Shown piece by piece: positions 49,672 through 60,813 of a DNA stretch of 64,000 nucleotides. Source of the DNA: Gemmatimonadota bacterium (GTDB lineage: Bacteria > Gemmatimonadota > Gemmatimonadetes > Longimicrobiales > Gaopeijiaceae); the NCBI GenBank assembly GCA_028874905.1, contig JAPPGZ010000039.1, forward strand, positions 39,548-103,547, given 5' to 3'. The position numbers and the translations under genes are program-made. How positions within the stretch are numbered: the first letter of the stretch is position 1; every line of letters begins with the position of its first letter. The notes beneath the pieces were generated by a model, which was not told where the DNA came from, made no database searches, and saw only the letters and a list, made by a program, of their open reading frames with translations.

Positions 49672-51711
49672 ATGAAGCCCGTTGTCCGCCGCCGCCCTGG
49701 CCGCTACGTGCCGTTAACCCTCTGCGCCCTGGTCCCGATCCTCATCGCAGGCTGTCAGGCGTGGGGACAAACCACGGAACTGCAGCAGGGCAGCGTGGTG
49801 GCGGGCGTTCTCTCCCCCGGACAAACGGTCCGCTACACGATCGACGCTGACGAGAACGAGTTCTTCCTGGGCGAAGTGGACCAGGTATCGGTCGACGTGG
49901 ACATTCGCATTCTCGACCCCGCCGGCGAACGGATCGGGCAGTTCGGAGGGCTCGGCCGCGGCCCCGAGCGCTTCAGCGCCCGCACGGAGAGCGCGGGCAC
50001 GCACACGATCGAGCTGATTGTCGCGGGGGACGACGAGGACGCCGCCGGCGGCTACGAGATAGCCCTTCTGCGCCACGAACCCGTCGCCACCGACCCGAAA
50101 GAGCTCGCCGACCAGATGATGGCGCGCTTCGACAGTCCCGAGTCACCGGGCGCGGCGGTCCGGGTCTGGCGCGACGGAGAGACGATCTACTCGAAGACCT
50201 ACGGCACGGCCAACCTCACTTACGGAATCCCCTTCGGCCCCGACACCCGCACCAACATCGGCTCGACCTCGAAGCAGTTCACCGCTTTCGCCATCATGCT
50301 CCAGGCGGAACGCGGGCTCCTGTCCCTCGACGACGACATCCGAACCCACATTCCCGAGCTCACCGAGTTCGACGGCACCATCCAGGTCCGGCACCTCGTC
50401 ACCCACACCACCGGCCTGCGCGAGTTCCTCAACCTGCTGCGCATGACGGGCCGCCGCCTCGACCGCGGCGACTGGATCGACCGTTCGGAGCTCATCGACA
50501 TCGTGCAGCGGCAGCCGGCGCTGCAGAACGCCCCCGGCGCGGAGTGGAACTACAACAACACGGCTTTCGGGCTCGCAGCGACCATCGTCGAGCGCACCTC
50601 GGGCCAGGACTTCCACCTCTTCATGGAGGAGCACGTCTTCGGGCCGCTTGGCATGAGCGGTTCGATGGTGCGCCCGTCGCCGCGCCACATGATCCCCAAC
50701 ATGTCCGAGGGCTACACGCCCACCGAGGACGGCTACTGCCAGATCGGCGACCTCGGCGGTGCGGTTGGCGCCGGCGCGGTCTACAGCACGATCGTCGACC
50801 TGCAGACCTGGGTCGAGAACTACGCCAGCCCCCGCGTCGGCACCCGCGAGAGCATCGACGAGATGATGACCTCGTTCGTGCTCACCGACGGCGAGGAAAC
50901 CGGTTACGGCTACGGTCTGTTCATCGACGAGCAGGGCGGGCTGAAGCGTGTTCACCACGGCGGCGCGGACGTCGCGCACCGCTCGATGCTCGCCTACTAC
51001 CCGGAGATCAACGCGGGTATCACCACCCAGAGCAACCACGCGCAGTTCGACAGCGACACGGCTTTCGAGCTGGCCGAGGCGTTTTTCGGGGACGAGATGG
51101 ATTTGGAGGAGGAAGAGGACGACGAGGCCGAAACCGGCGACGATTTCGACGCGGAAAACTACGACCCCGAGGACTTCGACGAATTCGCCGGCCGCTACGC
51201 GCTGGACTCATCGCCCGCGATCATCTTCACCTTCACGCGCGACGGCAACACATTTTACGGGCAGCCGCCGGGGCAGGAACGACTCGAAATGGTGCCCGTT
51301 TCCGACTCGACGTTCCGTCTGCCCGGGACCGGGGCTTCGGTCACGTTCGTGCGCGGAGAGGACGGAGCGGTCGAAGCCGCGTTGCTGCACGGGAGCGGTG
51401 GCGATCAGCGCGCAACCCGTCTGGCCGACGACGCTAAGGCGTGGGAGCCGGGGGCGGAGGATCTGGCCGACTTCGCGGGCCGGTTCTTCAGCGACGAAAT
51501 CGAGACCTTCTACACGTTCACGGTGGAAGAGGGCGACCTGGTCATGCATCAGCGTCGGCTGGACAGCGCCACGCTCACACCCGGCGAGAAGGACAACTTC
51601 TCCGGCGGCGGCATGTCGTTCGCCTTCGAGCGCGACCGCAACGGGCAGGTGATCGGCTTCTACGTGTCAAATGGGCGGACGCGGGATGTGAGGTTCGGGC
51701 GGGTGCGGTGA
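49672..51711 (+). CDS. Secreted serine hydrolase lipoprotein (beta-lactamase/DD-peptidase fold)
   Basis: 679 residues from ATG with GGAG seven bases upstream. The lipobox is LIAGC (Cys28). Residues 33-135 form a PPC-like beta domain. The serine beta-lactamase-like domain has Ser198-x-x-Lys201 (GSTSKQF), the Tyr motif WNYNN and a late HHGG, all needed for class C-type activity; these hydrolases act on peptides, esters or beta-lactams. An acidic Glu/Asp-rich linker (about 470-500) leads to C-terminal beta domains with two similar parts (FAGRYALDSSPAIIFTFTR and FAGRFFSDEIETFYTFTV). The last codon overlaps the chimeric gene (GTGA). It lies inside the cox cluster on the opposite strand. Confidence 0.88.
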   Translation: MKPVVRRRPGRYVPLTLCALVPILIAGCQAWGQTTELQQGSVVAGVLSPGQTVRYTIDADENEFFLGEVDQVSVDVDIRILDPAGERIGQFGGLGRGPERFSARTESAGTHTIELIVAGDDEDAAGGYEIALLRHEPVATDPKELADQMMARFDSPESPGAAVRVWRDGETIYSKTYGTANLTYGIPFGPDTRTNIGSTSKQFTAFAIMLQAERGLLSLDDDIRTHIPELTEFDGTIQVRHLVTHTTGLREFLNLLRMTGRRLDRGDWIDRSELIDIVQRQPALQNAPGAEWNYNNTAFGLAATIVERTSGQDFHLFMEEHVFGPLGMSGSMVRPSPRHMIPNMSEGYTPTEDGYCQIGDLGGAVGAGAVYSTIVDLQTWVENYASPRVGTRESIDEMMTSFVLTDGEETGYGYGLFIDEQGGLKRVHHGGADVAHRSMLAYYPEINAGITTQSNHAQFDSDTAFELAEAFFGDEMDLEEEEDDEAETGDDFDAENYDPEDFDEFAGRYALDSSPAIIFTFTRDGNTFYGQPPGQERLEMVPVSDSTFRLPGTGASVTFVRGEDGAVEAALLHGSGGDQRATRLADDAKAWEPGAEDLADFAGRFFSDEIETFYTFTVEEGDLVMHQRRLDSATLTPGEKDNFSGGGMSFAFERDRNGQVIGFYVSNGRTRDVRFGRVR

Positions 51712-52520
51712 GGGTTGGCCGCAAGCGCGTCGCCGTAATCGGGACCGGAATCTCGGGCCTCGGAGCAGCCTGGCTGCTCGCCCCGGCGCACGACGTGCGG
51801 GTCTTTGAGCGCGAGGACCGGATCGGGGGCCACACCAACACCCGCCACGTGCGCGGACCCGGGGGCACGGTCGCGTTGGACTCCGGGTTCATCGTGTACA
51901 ACACCGAGACCTATCCGCTGCTCACAGCCCTGTTCGACGCGCTCGACGTGGACTCGCAGCCGGTCGACATGTCGTTTTCGTTCGAGTGTAAGCGGTGCGG
52001 CGTCGTGTACAGCGGGCTCGGGGCGGCAGGGACTTTCGCGGATCCGGTGAACGCCCTCCGCCCCGAATTCCTGGCCTTCCTGGCCGCCATCGGGCGCTTC
52101 AACTTCAAGGGAAGGGGTGGTCGGCTCCCGCCGACCGCACAAACCCTGCGTGCCTACGTCGCGTCAGCCGGCTCCGAGGTGCTGGGCCGCCACTATGCGT
52201 TTCCGCTGGCGTCCGTGGCGCACATGTGGGGCCGGCGCCGCTACGCCACGAATGACCAGTCACGCAACAACTGGTGGGTGGCGCTGGCCACCCTCGGCGA
52301 GGGATGGCACAACAACCACCATCGCTACCCGTCCTCGGAGCGGCAGGGGTTCTACTGGTGGGAGCTGGACGTCACGCACTACGTCCTCAAGGTGATGGAA
52401 CGGTTCAGGCTGGTGTGGGACCTGCGCGTGCCGCCCGCGACTGCGTACCCGAAGAAGTCGCCCCCATCACCTCCTCCACCCCACCTTCCGCCATCCGCTC
52501 CAGGTCGTCCTGGTACTTGA
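51708..52520 (+). CDS. Chimeric gene: N-terminus of an FAD-dependent oxidoreductase joined in frame to a fatty-acid desaturase C-terminus
   Basis: 270 residues from GTG 51708. Residues 1-168 are the beginning of a COG2907-type FAD/NAD(P)-binding amine oxidoreductase: VAVIGTGISGLGAAWLL (dinucleotide fold), GGHTNTR, VALDSGFIVYN and HYAFPLAS. From about residue 171 the sequence becomes the end of a membrane acyl-CoA desaturase: AHMWGRRRYATNDQSRNNWW, then GEGWHNNHHRYPSS (third His box) and WWELDVTHYVLKVM. Neither part is complete: the oxidoreductase substrate domain and the first two His boxes are gone. A deletion inside a neighbouring lipid-modification operon would explain it. The last 116 bases overlap coxD on the other strand. 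It is probably non-functional. Confidence 0.82.
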   Translation: MRVGRKRVAVIGTGISGLGAAWLLAPAHDVRVFEREDRIGGHTNTRHVRGPGGTVALDSGFIVYNTETYPLLTALFDALDVDSQPVDMSFSFECKRCGVVYSGLGAAGTFADPVNALRPEFLAFLAAIGRFNFKGRGGRLPPTAQTLRAYVASAGSEVLGRHYAFPLASVAHMWGRRRYATNDQSRNNWWVALATLGEGWHNNHHRYPSSERQGFYWWELDVTHYVLKVMERFRLVWDLRVPPATAYPKKSPPSPPPPHLPPSAPGRPGT

Positions 52521-53310
52521 GCAGCACGCCCAGCGTGCGGCGCGCGGTCTCGCGGTCGAGCGTGTGGCGGTCCAGCGCCATCAGCGCGCGTGTCCAGTCG
52601 AGCGTTTCTGCCACCCCAGGCCGCTTGAACAACTCCAGCTCGCGGACCTTCTGGACGAACGCGACCACCTGGACGCCGAGCTGCTCGGGCGCATCCGGAA
52701 CCCGCGAGGCCAGAATCTCAAGCTCGCGGGCGGCCGTCGGGTAGTCGATCCAGTGGTAGATGCAGCGGCGCTTCAGGGCGTCGTGGATCTCGCGGGTCCG
52801 GTTCGACGTGATGACGACGTGGGGCGGCTCGGCGGCGGTCACCGTGCCCAACTCGGGAATCGTGATCTGGAAGTCGGAGAGGACCTCCAGCAGGTAGGCC
52901 TCGAAGGGCTCGTCGGTGCGGTCGAGTTCGTCGATCAGCAGGACGGGGGCGACGCCGTCGGCGGGGTCGAGGGCGGAGAGCAGGGGGCGGCGGATGAGGA
53001 AGTCGTCGGAGAATACGTCCCGGGCAAGGTCGGTGGATTGTCCGTCAGCGGCGGCGTCATCCCCTTCCGCCGCCCGGATGTGGATCATCTGCTTCGCGTA
53101 GTTCCACTCGTACGCGGCGGACGCCAGGTCGAGCCCCTCGTAGCACTGTAGGCGGATGAGCGGACGGCCGAGGCCTGCCGCCAGCGTCTTCGCGACCTCT
53201 GTCTTGCCGACTCCGGCTTCGCCCTCCAGGAGCAGCGGCCGCCCCAGCTCCAATGACAGGAACAGCGCTGTGCCGAGGCCGAGGTCGGCGACGTAGCCCT
53301 GGCCGCGCAA
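52405..53310 (-). CDS. coxD: CoxD-like MoxR family AAA+ ATPase
   Basis: 301 residues from TTG 53310. Walker A LLEGEAGVGKTEVAKTLAAG, Walker B VLLIDELDRTDEPFEAYLLE and sensor-1 VITSNRTREIHDALKRR are all intact. In Oligotropha CoxD unfolds and metallates the CO dehydrogenase active site with CoxE and CoxF. The family's N-terminus seems to begin about 13 residues earlier (VEDAVALLRGQGY is in frame), so initiation at a CTG (53361) inside coxM is possible. The last 25 residues (SSGTQSRAARAGP) are probably beyond the natural end, where the opposite-strand chimera overlaps. Confidence 0.88.
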   Translation of the reverse strand: MRGQGYVADLGLGTALFLSLELGRPLLLEGEAGVGKTEVAKTLAAGLGRPLIRLQCYEGLDLASAAYEWNYAKQMIHIRAAEGDDAAADGQSTDLARDVFSDDFLIRRPLLSALDPADGVAPVLLIDELDRTDEPFEAYLLEVLSDFQITIPELGTVTAAEPPHVVITSNRTREIHDALKRRCIYHWIDYPTAARELEILASRVPDAPEQLGVQVVAFVQKVRELELFKRPGVAETLDWTRALMALDRHTLDRETARRTLGVLLKYQDDLERMAEGGVEEVMGATSSGTQSRAARAGPTPA

Positions 53311-53351
53311 TAGCGCGACTGCGTCTTCGACCGACGCTGGGTGCGGCCCCG

Positions 53352-54152
53352 CTATCCGCAGGCCTCCACCGCGCGCTTCGCCATCACGGTCACCAGGTGC
53401 GCGCGGTAGTCGGCCCCGGCCGCGGTGTCCGACAGCATTCCGTCGGACGACACCGCGATCCCGGCTACCGCATCACCACTGAACGACGTCCCCAGTGCGG
53501 CCTCCATCTCGGCCACCCTGAACACGCCGTCACCCGAGGCGCCCGTCACGGCCACGCGCACGCCGGCCGCCCCGTCGGCGACCATCACGCCCGCGACCGC
53601 GTACTTGGACGCGGGGTTGGCGAACTTCGCGTAGGCCGCGCGCGCAGGCACCGGGAACCGCACTGCCGTGACCACCTCGTCGTCGGCCAGCGCGGTCGCG
53701 AACATGCCCTGGAAGAACTCGTCGGCGTGGACCTCGCGCCGGTCGGTCACGATCGTCGCGCCCAGCGCCACGCAGGCCGCCGGGTAGTCCGCGGCGGGGT
53801 CGTTGTGCGCCACCGACCCGCCGATCGTCCCCGCGTTTCGCACCTGCGCGTCGCCGATCCCGTCGGCCATTGCGGCCAGCGCGGGAATCCTCGCCTGTAC
53901 GACCGCCGACCCGGCCACCTGCGCGTGGCTGCACATTGCGCTCACCGTCACCGAGTCTCCGCCGTCGGCGATGTCCCCCAGTCCCGGCACGCCCGCCAGC
54001 GACACCAGGTCGGTCGGCGCGGCAAGGTTCAGCTTCATGACCGGCAGCAGGCTGTGCCCGCCCGCGATCAGCTTCGCGCCGTCACCCCCGCCGCGCAGGG
54101 CGGCGAGCGCCTCGTCCAACGATGTCGGTGCATGGTATGTGAAATCGTTCAT
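53352..54152 (-). CDS. coxM: FAD-binding medium subunit of a molybdenum hydroxylase (CoxM-like)
   Basis: 266 residues. The FAD motifs are AGGHSLLPVMK (about 31-41) and NAGTIGGSVAHNDPAADYPA (about 106-125). This subunit passes electrons from the 2Fe-2S subunit to the quinone pool. It is slightly short at the C-terminus against CoxM (about 285). Gene order coxS-coxL-coxM-coxD is on the minus strand; the gap to coxL is 13 bases and to coxD 41 bases. Confidence 0.92.
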   Translation of the reverse strand: MNDFTYHAPTSLDEALAALRGGGDGAKLIAGGHSLLPVMKLNLAAPTDLVSLAGVPGLGDIADGGDSVTVSAMCSHAQVAGSAVVQARIPALAAMADGIGDAQVRNAGTIGGSVAHNDPAADYPAACVALGATIVTDRREVHADEFFQGMFATALADDEVVTAVRFPVPARAAYAKFANPASKYAVAGVMVADGAAGVRVAVTGASGDGVFRVAEMEAALGTSFSGDAVAGIAVSSDGMLSDTAAGADYRAHLVTVMAKRAVEACG

Positions 54153-54165
54153 GGGTCCTCTCCGA

Positions 54166-56519
54166 TCAGCCCTGGGCCTGCTGAATCGCCTGCCACACCC
54201 TCTGCGAGGTGGCGGGCATCGCCATGTCGTTCACGCCGAGCGGGCGCAACGCGTCGATCACCGCGTTGATCACCGCGGGCGGCACTCCGATCGAGCCGAC
54301 CTCACCGACCCCCTTCACGCCGAGCGGGTTGTGGGTGCAGAGCGTCGTGTTGTGGTTGATGCTGAAGGACGGCAGGTCCGCCGCGCGGGGCATCGTGTAG
54401 TCCAGGTACGATCCCGTCTGCAGCTGCCCGTCGTCCTGGTACAGGCACTCCTCGAGCAGCGCCTGGCCGATCCCGTGCGCGAGCCCGCCGTGCAGCTGGC
54501 CGTCCACGATCATCGGGTTGATGATGCGTCCGACGTCGTCCGCGCCGGTCACCGCGACCACCTCCACCTCGCCCGTCTCCGGGTCCACCTCGACCTCGGC
54601 GACGTGCGTGCCCGCCGGGAAGGTGAAGTTGAGCGGGTCGTAGAACGCCGTCTCCTCAAGCCCCGGCTCCAGCCCCTCGGGGTAGTTGTGCGGCACGTAC
54701 GCGGTCAGCGCGACCTCGCCGAGCGACTTCGACCGGTCCGTCCCGGCCACCGTGAAGGACCCGTTCTCGAACTCGATGTCCTCGACCGAAGCCTCCAGCA
54801 GGTGCGCGGCGATCTTCCTGCCCTTCTCGATCACCTTCTCGACCGCCAGGTAGATAGCCGTCCCGCCCACAGCCAGCGAGCGCGAACCGTACGTCCCCAT
54901 CCCGAAGGGGATCTTCGCCGAGTCCCCGTGCACCACGTCGACCGCGTCGAAGTCGACCCCGAGCATGTCGGAGACGATCTGCGCGAAGGTCGTCTCGTGG
55001 CCCTGGCCGTGGCTGTGCGTCCCGGTGAAGACCGAGACCGAGCCCGTCGGGTGGACGCGCACGCTGCCCGACTCGTAGAGCCCGGCGCGGGCCCCCAGCG
55101 ACCCCACCACCGCCGACGGCGCGATCCCGCACGCCTCGATGAAGGTCGAGATCCCGATCCCGCGCAGCTTGCCGCGCGCCGCCGACTCCGCGCGCCTTGC
55201 CTCGAAACCCGCCCAGTCCGACGCGTCGAGCGCCAGGTCCAGCGTGGCGTCGTAGTCGCCCTGGTCGTACTGCAGCGCGACCGGCGTCTGGTACGGGAAC
55301 TCGCGGACGAAGTTCTTGCGGCGAATCTCGACCCGGTCCATCCCGAGCTCGTGCGCGGCCTTGTCGACCAGCCGCTCGAGCAGGTACGTCGCCTCGGGCC
55401 GTCCCGCGCCGCGCAGCGCATCGACCGGCACCGTGTTGGTGAAGAACGATTTGACCTCGCAGTAGACGGCCGGCGTGGTGTACGGTCCCGCGAAGAGGAT
55501 GCCGTAAAGGTAAGTCGGAACACAGGTTGCGAAGGTGGAGAGATACGCGCCCAGGTTGGCCTTGGTGGTGACGTGGAGTCCCAGGAACTTGCCGTCCGCG
55601 TCCAGCGCGAGCTTCGCCGTGCTGATGTGGTCGCGGCCGTGCGTGTCCGACTTGAAGGCGTCGATGCGCTCGCAGGTCCACTTGACGGGCCGGCCCAGCC
55701 GTCCGGCGGTCCAGGTCAGGATCGCCTCTTCCGCGTAGTGCGGGATCTTCGAACCGAAGCCGCCGCCCACGTCGGGCGCCACGATCCGCAGCTTGTGCTC
55801 GGGCAGTCCGAGGACGAAAGCGCCCAGCAGCAGGCGGACCAGGTGGGGGTTCTGGCTCGTCGTGTAGAGTGTGTACTCGCTGGTCGCCGGGTCGAAGTTC
55901 GCGATGGCCGCGCGGGGCTCGATCGCGTTGGGGACCAGGCGGTTGTTGACCACGTCGATCGAGACGACATGGGCCGCGTTCTCGAAGGCGGCGTCGGTGG
56001 CGGCCCTGTCGCCCACCTCCCAGTCGTAGCAGACGTTGCCGGGCGCCTCGTCGAAGACCTGCGCCGCGCCGTTCGCCTCGGCGGCCTCGATGGAGGCCAC
56101 GGCCGGGAGATCCCGGTAGTCCACGTCGACGAGGTTGGCGGCTTCCTTCGCCTGTTCCCTCGTCTCGGCGACGACGATCGCCACGCAGTCGCCCACATAC
56201 CGCACCTTGCCCAGCGCGAGGGCCGGATGCGCGGGTTCGACCATGGGCGACCCGTCCTTGCTGTGGATCAGCCACCCCGTCGGGATGCCGCCCACGCCCT
56301 CCATGTCCGAGCCCGTGAAGATCGCGTGCACACCCGGCGCCGCCGCGGCCGCGCTGGTGTCGATCCCGCCGATGTTGGCGTGCGCGACCGGCGAGCGGAG
56401 GATGTACCCGTACAGCTGCCCGGGCAGGTTGATATCGTCCGTGTAGCGGCCGCGCCCCGTCAGAAAGCGGGTGTCTTCCTTGCGCTTGACCGATGCGCCG
56501 ATGCCTGAACCGTTCGCGC

Positions 56520-56523
<4 letters not shown>
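54166..56523 (-). CDS. coxL: Molybdenum-binding large subunit, form II CO-dehydrogenase-like (CoxL-like)
   Basis: 785 residues of the xanthine oxidase superfamily. Cofactor and substrate motifs include [10 protein letters not shown] (about 250-259), the active-site loop [10 protein letters not shown] (368-377), [11 protein letters not shown] and the catalytic Glu741 in [10 protein letters not shown]. True form I CO dehydrogenase has AYRCSFR with the Cu-ligating cysteine; this loop lacks that Cys and matches the form II (x-Y/L-R-G-A-G-R) type, whose natural substrates are mostly unknown. The start overlaps coxS by ATGA. No signal peptide, so the enzyme is cytoplasmic. Confidence 0.92.
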
Positions 56524-56993
<470 letters not shown>

Positions 56994-57269
56994 GGGCGCC
57001 TCCAGCAAAGGGTGGTAGGGCAAGTCCGTGGCCCGCGCCGACCGACTCCTCGCGCCTGAGCAGGGCCGCCGCAGACCGGGGGGACAGAATGGGGAGCGGG
57101 TGGCGGAGACGCAAGCGGGAATGGCGTGTTTCGCTTGGGCAATCGTGACCACCCGGGCGAGGGTCCGGCGACCGCCCCCAGCGTCGCCCCGCACTTGCGA
57201 CCGCCCCGCAACCTGCCAGCTTTCCCGACCAACGCCCGCACCCTCCCCAGTCGTCCGGAGTCTCAGCCG

Positions 57270-60200
57270 ATGTATCGTCCCACCACTTCCCCTCCCCGCC
57301 TCCCCCTGACCCTCCCCCTCACATGGTCGGCCACCCTCGCCGTCCTCCTCGCCACCCTCACCCCCGCCCCCGCCCCCGCCCACGCCCAGGGCACGCGCTT
57401 CCTGCGCCAGCCCGACGTGAGCGCCACGCACATCGTCTTCACCCACGCCAACGATCTCTGGCTGGTCGGGCGCGACGGGGACGATGCGGTGCGGCTCACC
57501 AGCTCGGACGGGGCCGAGACCGACGCCGCCTTCAGCGCGGACGGGCGCTGGATCGCGTTTTCCGGCCAGTACGGGGGCAACACGGACGTCTACCTCATGC
57601 CGGCCGAGGGCGGACAGCCCACGCGGCTCACCTGGCATCCGGCCGCGGATGTCGTGCAGGGGTGGACGCCCGATGGCGACATCCTCTTCCAGTCGGGGCG
57701 CGATGGAGTCCCCACGCAGCTCTGGAAGTTCTATTCGGTCTCGCCCGAGGGTGGGCTGCCCGTGCCCCTCGCGCTGCCCCAGGCCTATCTGGGCGGCATG
57801 TCCGACGACGGCGCGCACATCGCGTACCAGGAGATCGGCTACTGGGACCCGGAGTGGCGCAACTACCGCGGGGGCCAGGCGCAGCCGATCGGCATCGTTT
57901 CCACGTCCACCTGGGAGCGCACCACGCCGCCGTGGGAGGGGGAACGCCACATGGATCCGGTGTGGATGGACGGCGTCGTCTACTACATGTCCGAGCGCGA
58001 CTGGGCGAGCAACGTGTGGTCGTTCGATCCGAATACCGGCACCGAGCGGCAGCTCACGCGCCACGCCGACTTCGACGTGAAATCCCTCGGCGCCGGCGAC
58101 GGGGCGGTGGTCTACGAGCAGGCCGGCTACCTGCACGAACTCGACCCGGCGACGGGCACCTCGCGCCAGCTCGTGATCAACGTGACCGGCGACATGAACT
58201 GGTCCCGCCCGCGCTGGGAGTCGGTCCCCGCGGCGCAACTCCGCGACGCGCGCCTCTCGCCCACCGGCAAGCGGGCGCTCTTCGAATGGCGCGGCGAGCT
58301 GTTCAGCGTGCCCGCCGAGGAGGGATCGTGGCGCAATCTCACCCGCACCCCCGGCGTGGCCGATCGGCACGCCGTCTGGTCCCCGGACGGGTCGCGCGTC
58401 GCCTGGTTCAACGACGACGGCGACGAGTACGGGCTGGTCATCGCCGCGCAGGACGGATCTGACCCCCGCCGGATCGAGATCCCGGAGCCGTCGTTCTACT
58501 TCCGCCCCGAATGGTCGCCGGACGGAACCCGGCTGGCCTTCACCGACACGCACTACCGCGTGCTGGTGCTGGAGATCGAGTCGGGCGAGGTGAACCACGT
58601 CGACACCGACCGCTTCGCGCACCCGCAGCGCACCATGAACCCCGTGTGGTCGCCCGACTCGCGGTGGCTTGCCTACGTCCGGCGGCTGGACAACCAGCTG
58701 CGCGCGGTATTCGTCCACGACACGGAATCCGGCGACACGCGCCAGCTCACCGACGGCATGTCCGACGCGATCTCGCCGGTGTGGGACGCGTCCGGCAAGT
58801 ACCTCTACTTCCTCGCCTCCACCAACTTCGCGCTCAACACCGGCTGGCTGGACATGACTTCGTACGACCGGCCGGTAACCCGTGCCCTTTACCTCGCGCT
58901 CCTCAACGCGGACGAGCCATCTCCCTTCCTGCCGGGTAGCGACGAGGAGGCCAGCGGCGACGAGGGCAGCGGCGAGGACGACTCCACGGACGACCCCCCC
59001 GCAGTCGTCATCGACTTCGACGGCATCGCTGCACGCATCATCGACGCCCCGGGCCTGGACGTTGACGACTACGCAGGCCTGGTGCCGGGACCGACCGGAA
59101 CGGTCTTCGTCCTGGAGGGTGGCGGCTTCGGCGGCGGCCCCGTGCTCAAGTACTCCATCGAGGACCGCGAGGCCGGGGACTTCCTCGAGAGGGGCGGGCG
59201 TCTCGCCGTCTCCCACGACCGTAGCAGCCTGCTCTACTACAGTGGAGGCTGGAACATCGTGAGCACCGCCCGTCCGCCGTCGGGGCGTGACGGCGCGCTC
59301 GACCTCGGCAACCTGCGGGTGCGCGTGGAACCGACGGCCGAATACGCACAGATGCTCCGCGACGGCTGGCGCTTCATGCGCGACTTCCTGTACGTCGACA
59401 ACCAGCACGGGGCGCCGTGGGACGACGTCTGGGACTGGTACTCGGCGTGGCTCCCCGACGTGCGCCACCGCTCCGACTTCAACCACCTGCTGGACATGCT
59501 CTCGGGCGAGATCGCGGTCGGGCATTCCTACGTGCGCGGCGGCGACTACCCGGACCTGGACAACCCGCGCACCGGCCTCCTCGGCGCCGACCTGGAGGAA
59601 GAGGACGGCTTCTACCGGATCACCCGCATCTACAACGGAGGCGACTGGACGCCCGGGCTGGCCGGACCGCTTTCACATCCCGGGATGGATGTGCGCGAAG
59701 GCGACTACCTGCTCGCGATCGACGGGGCCGAACTGCGCGCTCCCACCAATCCCTACCGCTTGCTCGAAGGGACCGCCGGCCGCACGATCACGCTGACGGT
59801 CGCGTCCTCACCCTCGGCCGAGGACGCCCGCGACGTCCTCGTCGAGCCCACCGGCAACGAGGGCCAGCTGCGGCGCTGGGCGTGGGTCGAGGCCAACCAG
59901 GCCCGCGTCGACGAGATGAGCGGCGGCCGTCTGGCCTACGTGTGGCTCCCCAACACGGGGCAGGGCGGCTACACCTACTTCAACCGCATGTTCTACGCGC
60001 AGCAGGACCGAGAGGGCGCGGTCATCGACGAGCGCAACAACGGCGGGGGCTCGGCGGCCGACTACATCGTCGACATGCTCGACCGCGAGCTTACCGGCTA
60101 CTTCAACTCGCGCGCGGGCGACCGCAAGCCCTGGACCCAGCCGATGGCCGGTCTCTTCGGACCCAAGGTCATGGTGATCAACGAGCGCGCGGGGTCGGGG

Positions 60201-60557
60201 GGCGATCTCCTGCCGTACCTGTTCCGCTTCCGGGGGATCGGTCCCCTGGTCGGGACCAAGACGTGGGGCGGGCTGGTGGGGACCTGGGACACGCCGCCGC
60301 TCATCGACGGGGGCGGCTTCGTGGCTCCGCGGGGCGGCTTCTTCGACGTGAACGGCGAGTGGGCCGTGGAGGCCGAGGGCGTGGCCCCCGACATCGAGGT
60401 GCGCAACGATCCGGCGCCGGTGATTGCGGGTGGCGATCCCCAACTGGAGACTGCAGTGCGCGAGGCGCTGCGGCTGCTCGAAGACGGTGGCAAGGTGACC
60501 TTCGCGGACGAACCGCCGCCGCCGGTGCGCTGGCGCAGGCCGAATGGGGGACGATAG
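57270..60557 (+). CDS. Tricorn-like protease (beta-propeller, PDZ and S41 peptidase)
   Basis: 1095 residues. The signal peptide ends near PAHAQ (residue 40). Residues about 45-560 contain WD40/TolB-type propeller repeats ([50 protein letters not shown]). An acidic spacer (about 560-585, [19 protein letters not shown]) is followed by the helical core, a PDZ domain (around [18 protein letters not shown]) and the S41 peptidase with [18 protein letters not shown] and the nucleophile Ser in [16 protein letters not shown]. Tricorn enzymes degrade peptides, here probably in the periplasm. It is divergent from coxS across 276 bases in which I see no further gene. Confidence 0.93.
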   Translation: MYRPTTSPPRLPLTLPLTWSATLAVLLATLTPAPAPAHAQGTRFLRQPDVSATHIVFTHANDLWLVGRDGDDAVRLTSSDGAETDAAFSADGRWIAFSGQYGGNTDVYLMPAEGGQPTRLTWHPAADVVQGWTPDGDILFQSGRDGVPTQLWKFYSVSPEGGLPVPLALPQAYLGGMSDDGAHIAYQEIGYWDPEWRNYRGGQAQPIGIVSTSTWERTTPPWEGERHMDPVWMDGVVYYMSERDWASNVWSFDPNTGTERQLTRHADFDVKSLGAGDGAVVYEQAGYLHELDPATGTSRQLVINVTGDMNWSRPRWESVPAAQLRDARLSPTGKRALFEWRGELFSVPAEEGSWRNLTRTPGVADRHAVWSPDGSRVAWFNDDGDEYGLVIAAQDGSDPRRIEIPEPSFYFRPEWSPDGTRLAFTDTHYRVLVLEIESGEVNHVDTDRFAHPQRTMNPVWSPDSRWLAYVRRLDNQLRAVFVHDTESGDTRQLTDGMSDAISPVWDASGKYLYFLASTNFALNTGWLDMTSYDRPVTRALYLALLNADEPSPFLPGSDEEASGDEGSGEDDSTDDPPAVVIDFDGIAARIIDAPGLDVDDYAGLVPGPTGTVFVLEGGGFGGGPVLKYSIEDREAGDFLERGGRLAVSHDRSSLLYYSGGWNIVSTARPPSGRDGALDLGNLRVRVEPTAEYAQMLRDGWRFMRDFLYVDNQHGAPWDDVWDWYSAWLPDVRHRSDFNHLLDMLSGEIAVGHSYVRGGDYPDLDNPRTGLLGADLEEEDGFYRITRIYNGGDWTPGLAGPLSHPGMDVREGDYLLAIDGAELRAPTNPYRLLEGTAGRTITLTVASSPSAEDARDVLVEPTGNEGQLRRWAWVEANQARVDEMSGGRLAYVWLPNTGQGGYTYFNRMFYAQQDREGAVIDERNNGGGSAADYIVDMLDRELTGYFNSRAGDRKPWTQPMAGLFGPKVMVINERAGSGGDLLPYLFRFRGIGPLVGTKTWGGLVGTWDTPPLIDGGGFVAPRGGFFDVNGEWAVEAEGVAPDIEVRNDPAPVIAGGDPQLETAVREALRLLEDGGKVTFADEPPPPVRWRRPNGGR

Positions 60558-60606
60558 AGGCGTTCCCGGCAGGGGGTTGGAAGGCCAGCTGAAAGGAGGC
60601 TCAAGA

Positions 60607-60813
60607 ATGGATGCAACAGCACCTGAGCGCCCGCGGCGCGAGCAGGCCTCCGGCCGCGAGCCCCTGGGCCGATGGCTTGTCGACAACGTGCCTCGCGGCG
60701 CGAATCTGGCCATTCCCCGGGCGCGCGAGTCCCGGCGAGAGATCCCATTCGCGTCGGGCGAGGGCCGTCGTTCGTGTTCGAATATCGGTACGAGTGATCG
60801 CCGTGGTCGATAG
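60607..60813 (+). CDS. Small protein of unknown function with strong ribosome binding site
   Basis: 68 residues. The start has an almost perfect Shine-Dalgarno (GAAAGGAGG, 60591-60599) seven bases upstream, the best in the window. The core GRWLVDNVPRGANLAIP and SRREIPF is the kind of short conserved tail I associate with small antitoxin-like or DNA-element-linked proteins, but I cannot name the family. After that the sequence becomes Arg/Ser-rich and overlaps the following nuclease gene by 20 bases. It could be a short antitoxin-like protein or a decayed gene remnant. Confidence 0.55.
   Translation: MDATAPERPRREQASGREPLGRWLVDNVPRGANLAIPRARESRREIPFASGEGRRSCSNIGTSDRRGR

Noticed and set aside
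53803..56508. 901-codon plus-strand open frame antisense to coxL and coxM
   Set aside because: Long antisense frames are a by-product of GC-rich codon use; the composition is Arg/Val/His-rich and no domain is seen, while the opposite strand carries a full CoxL.
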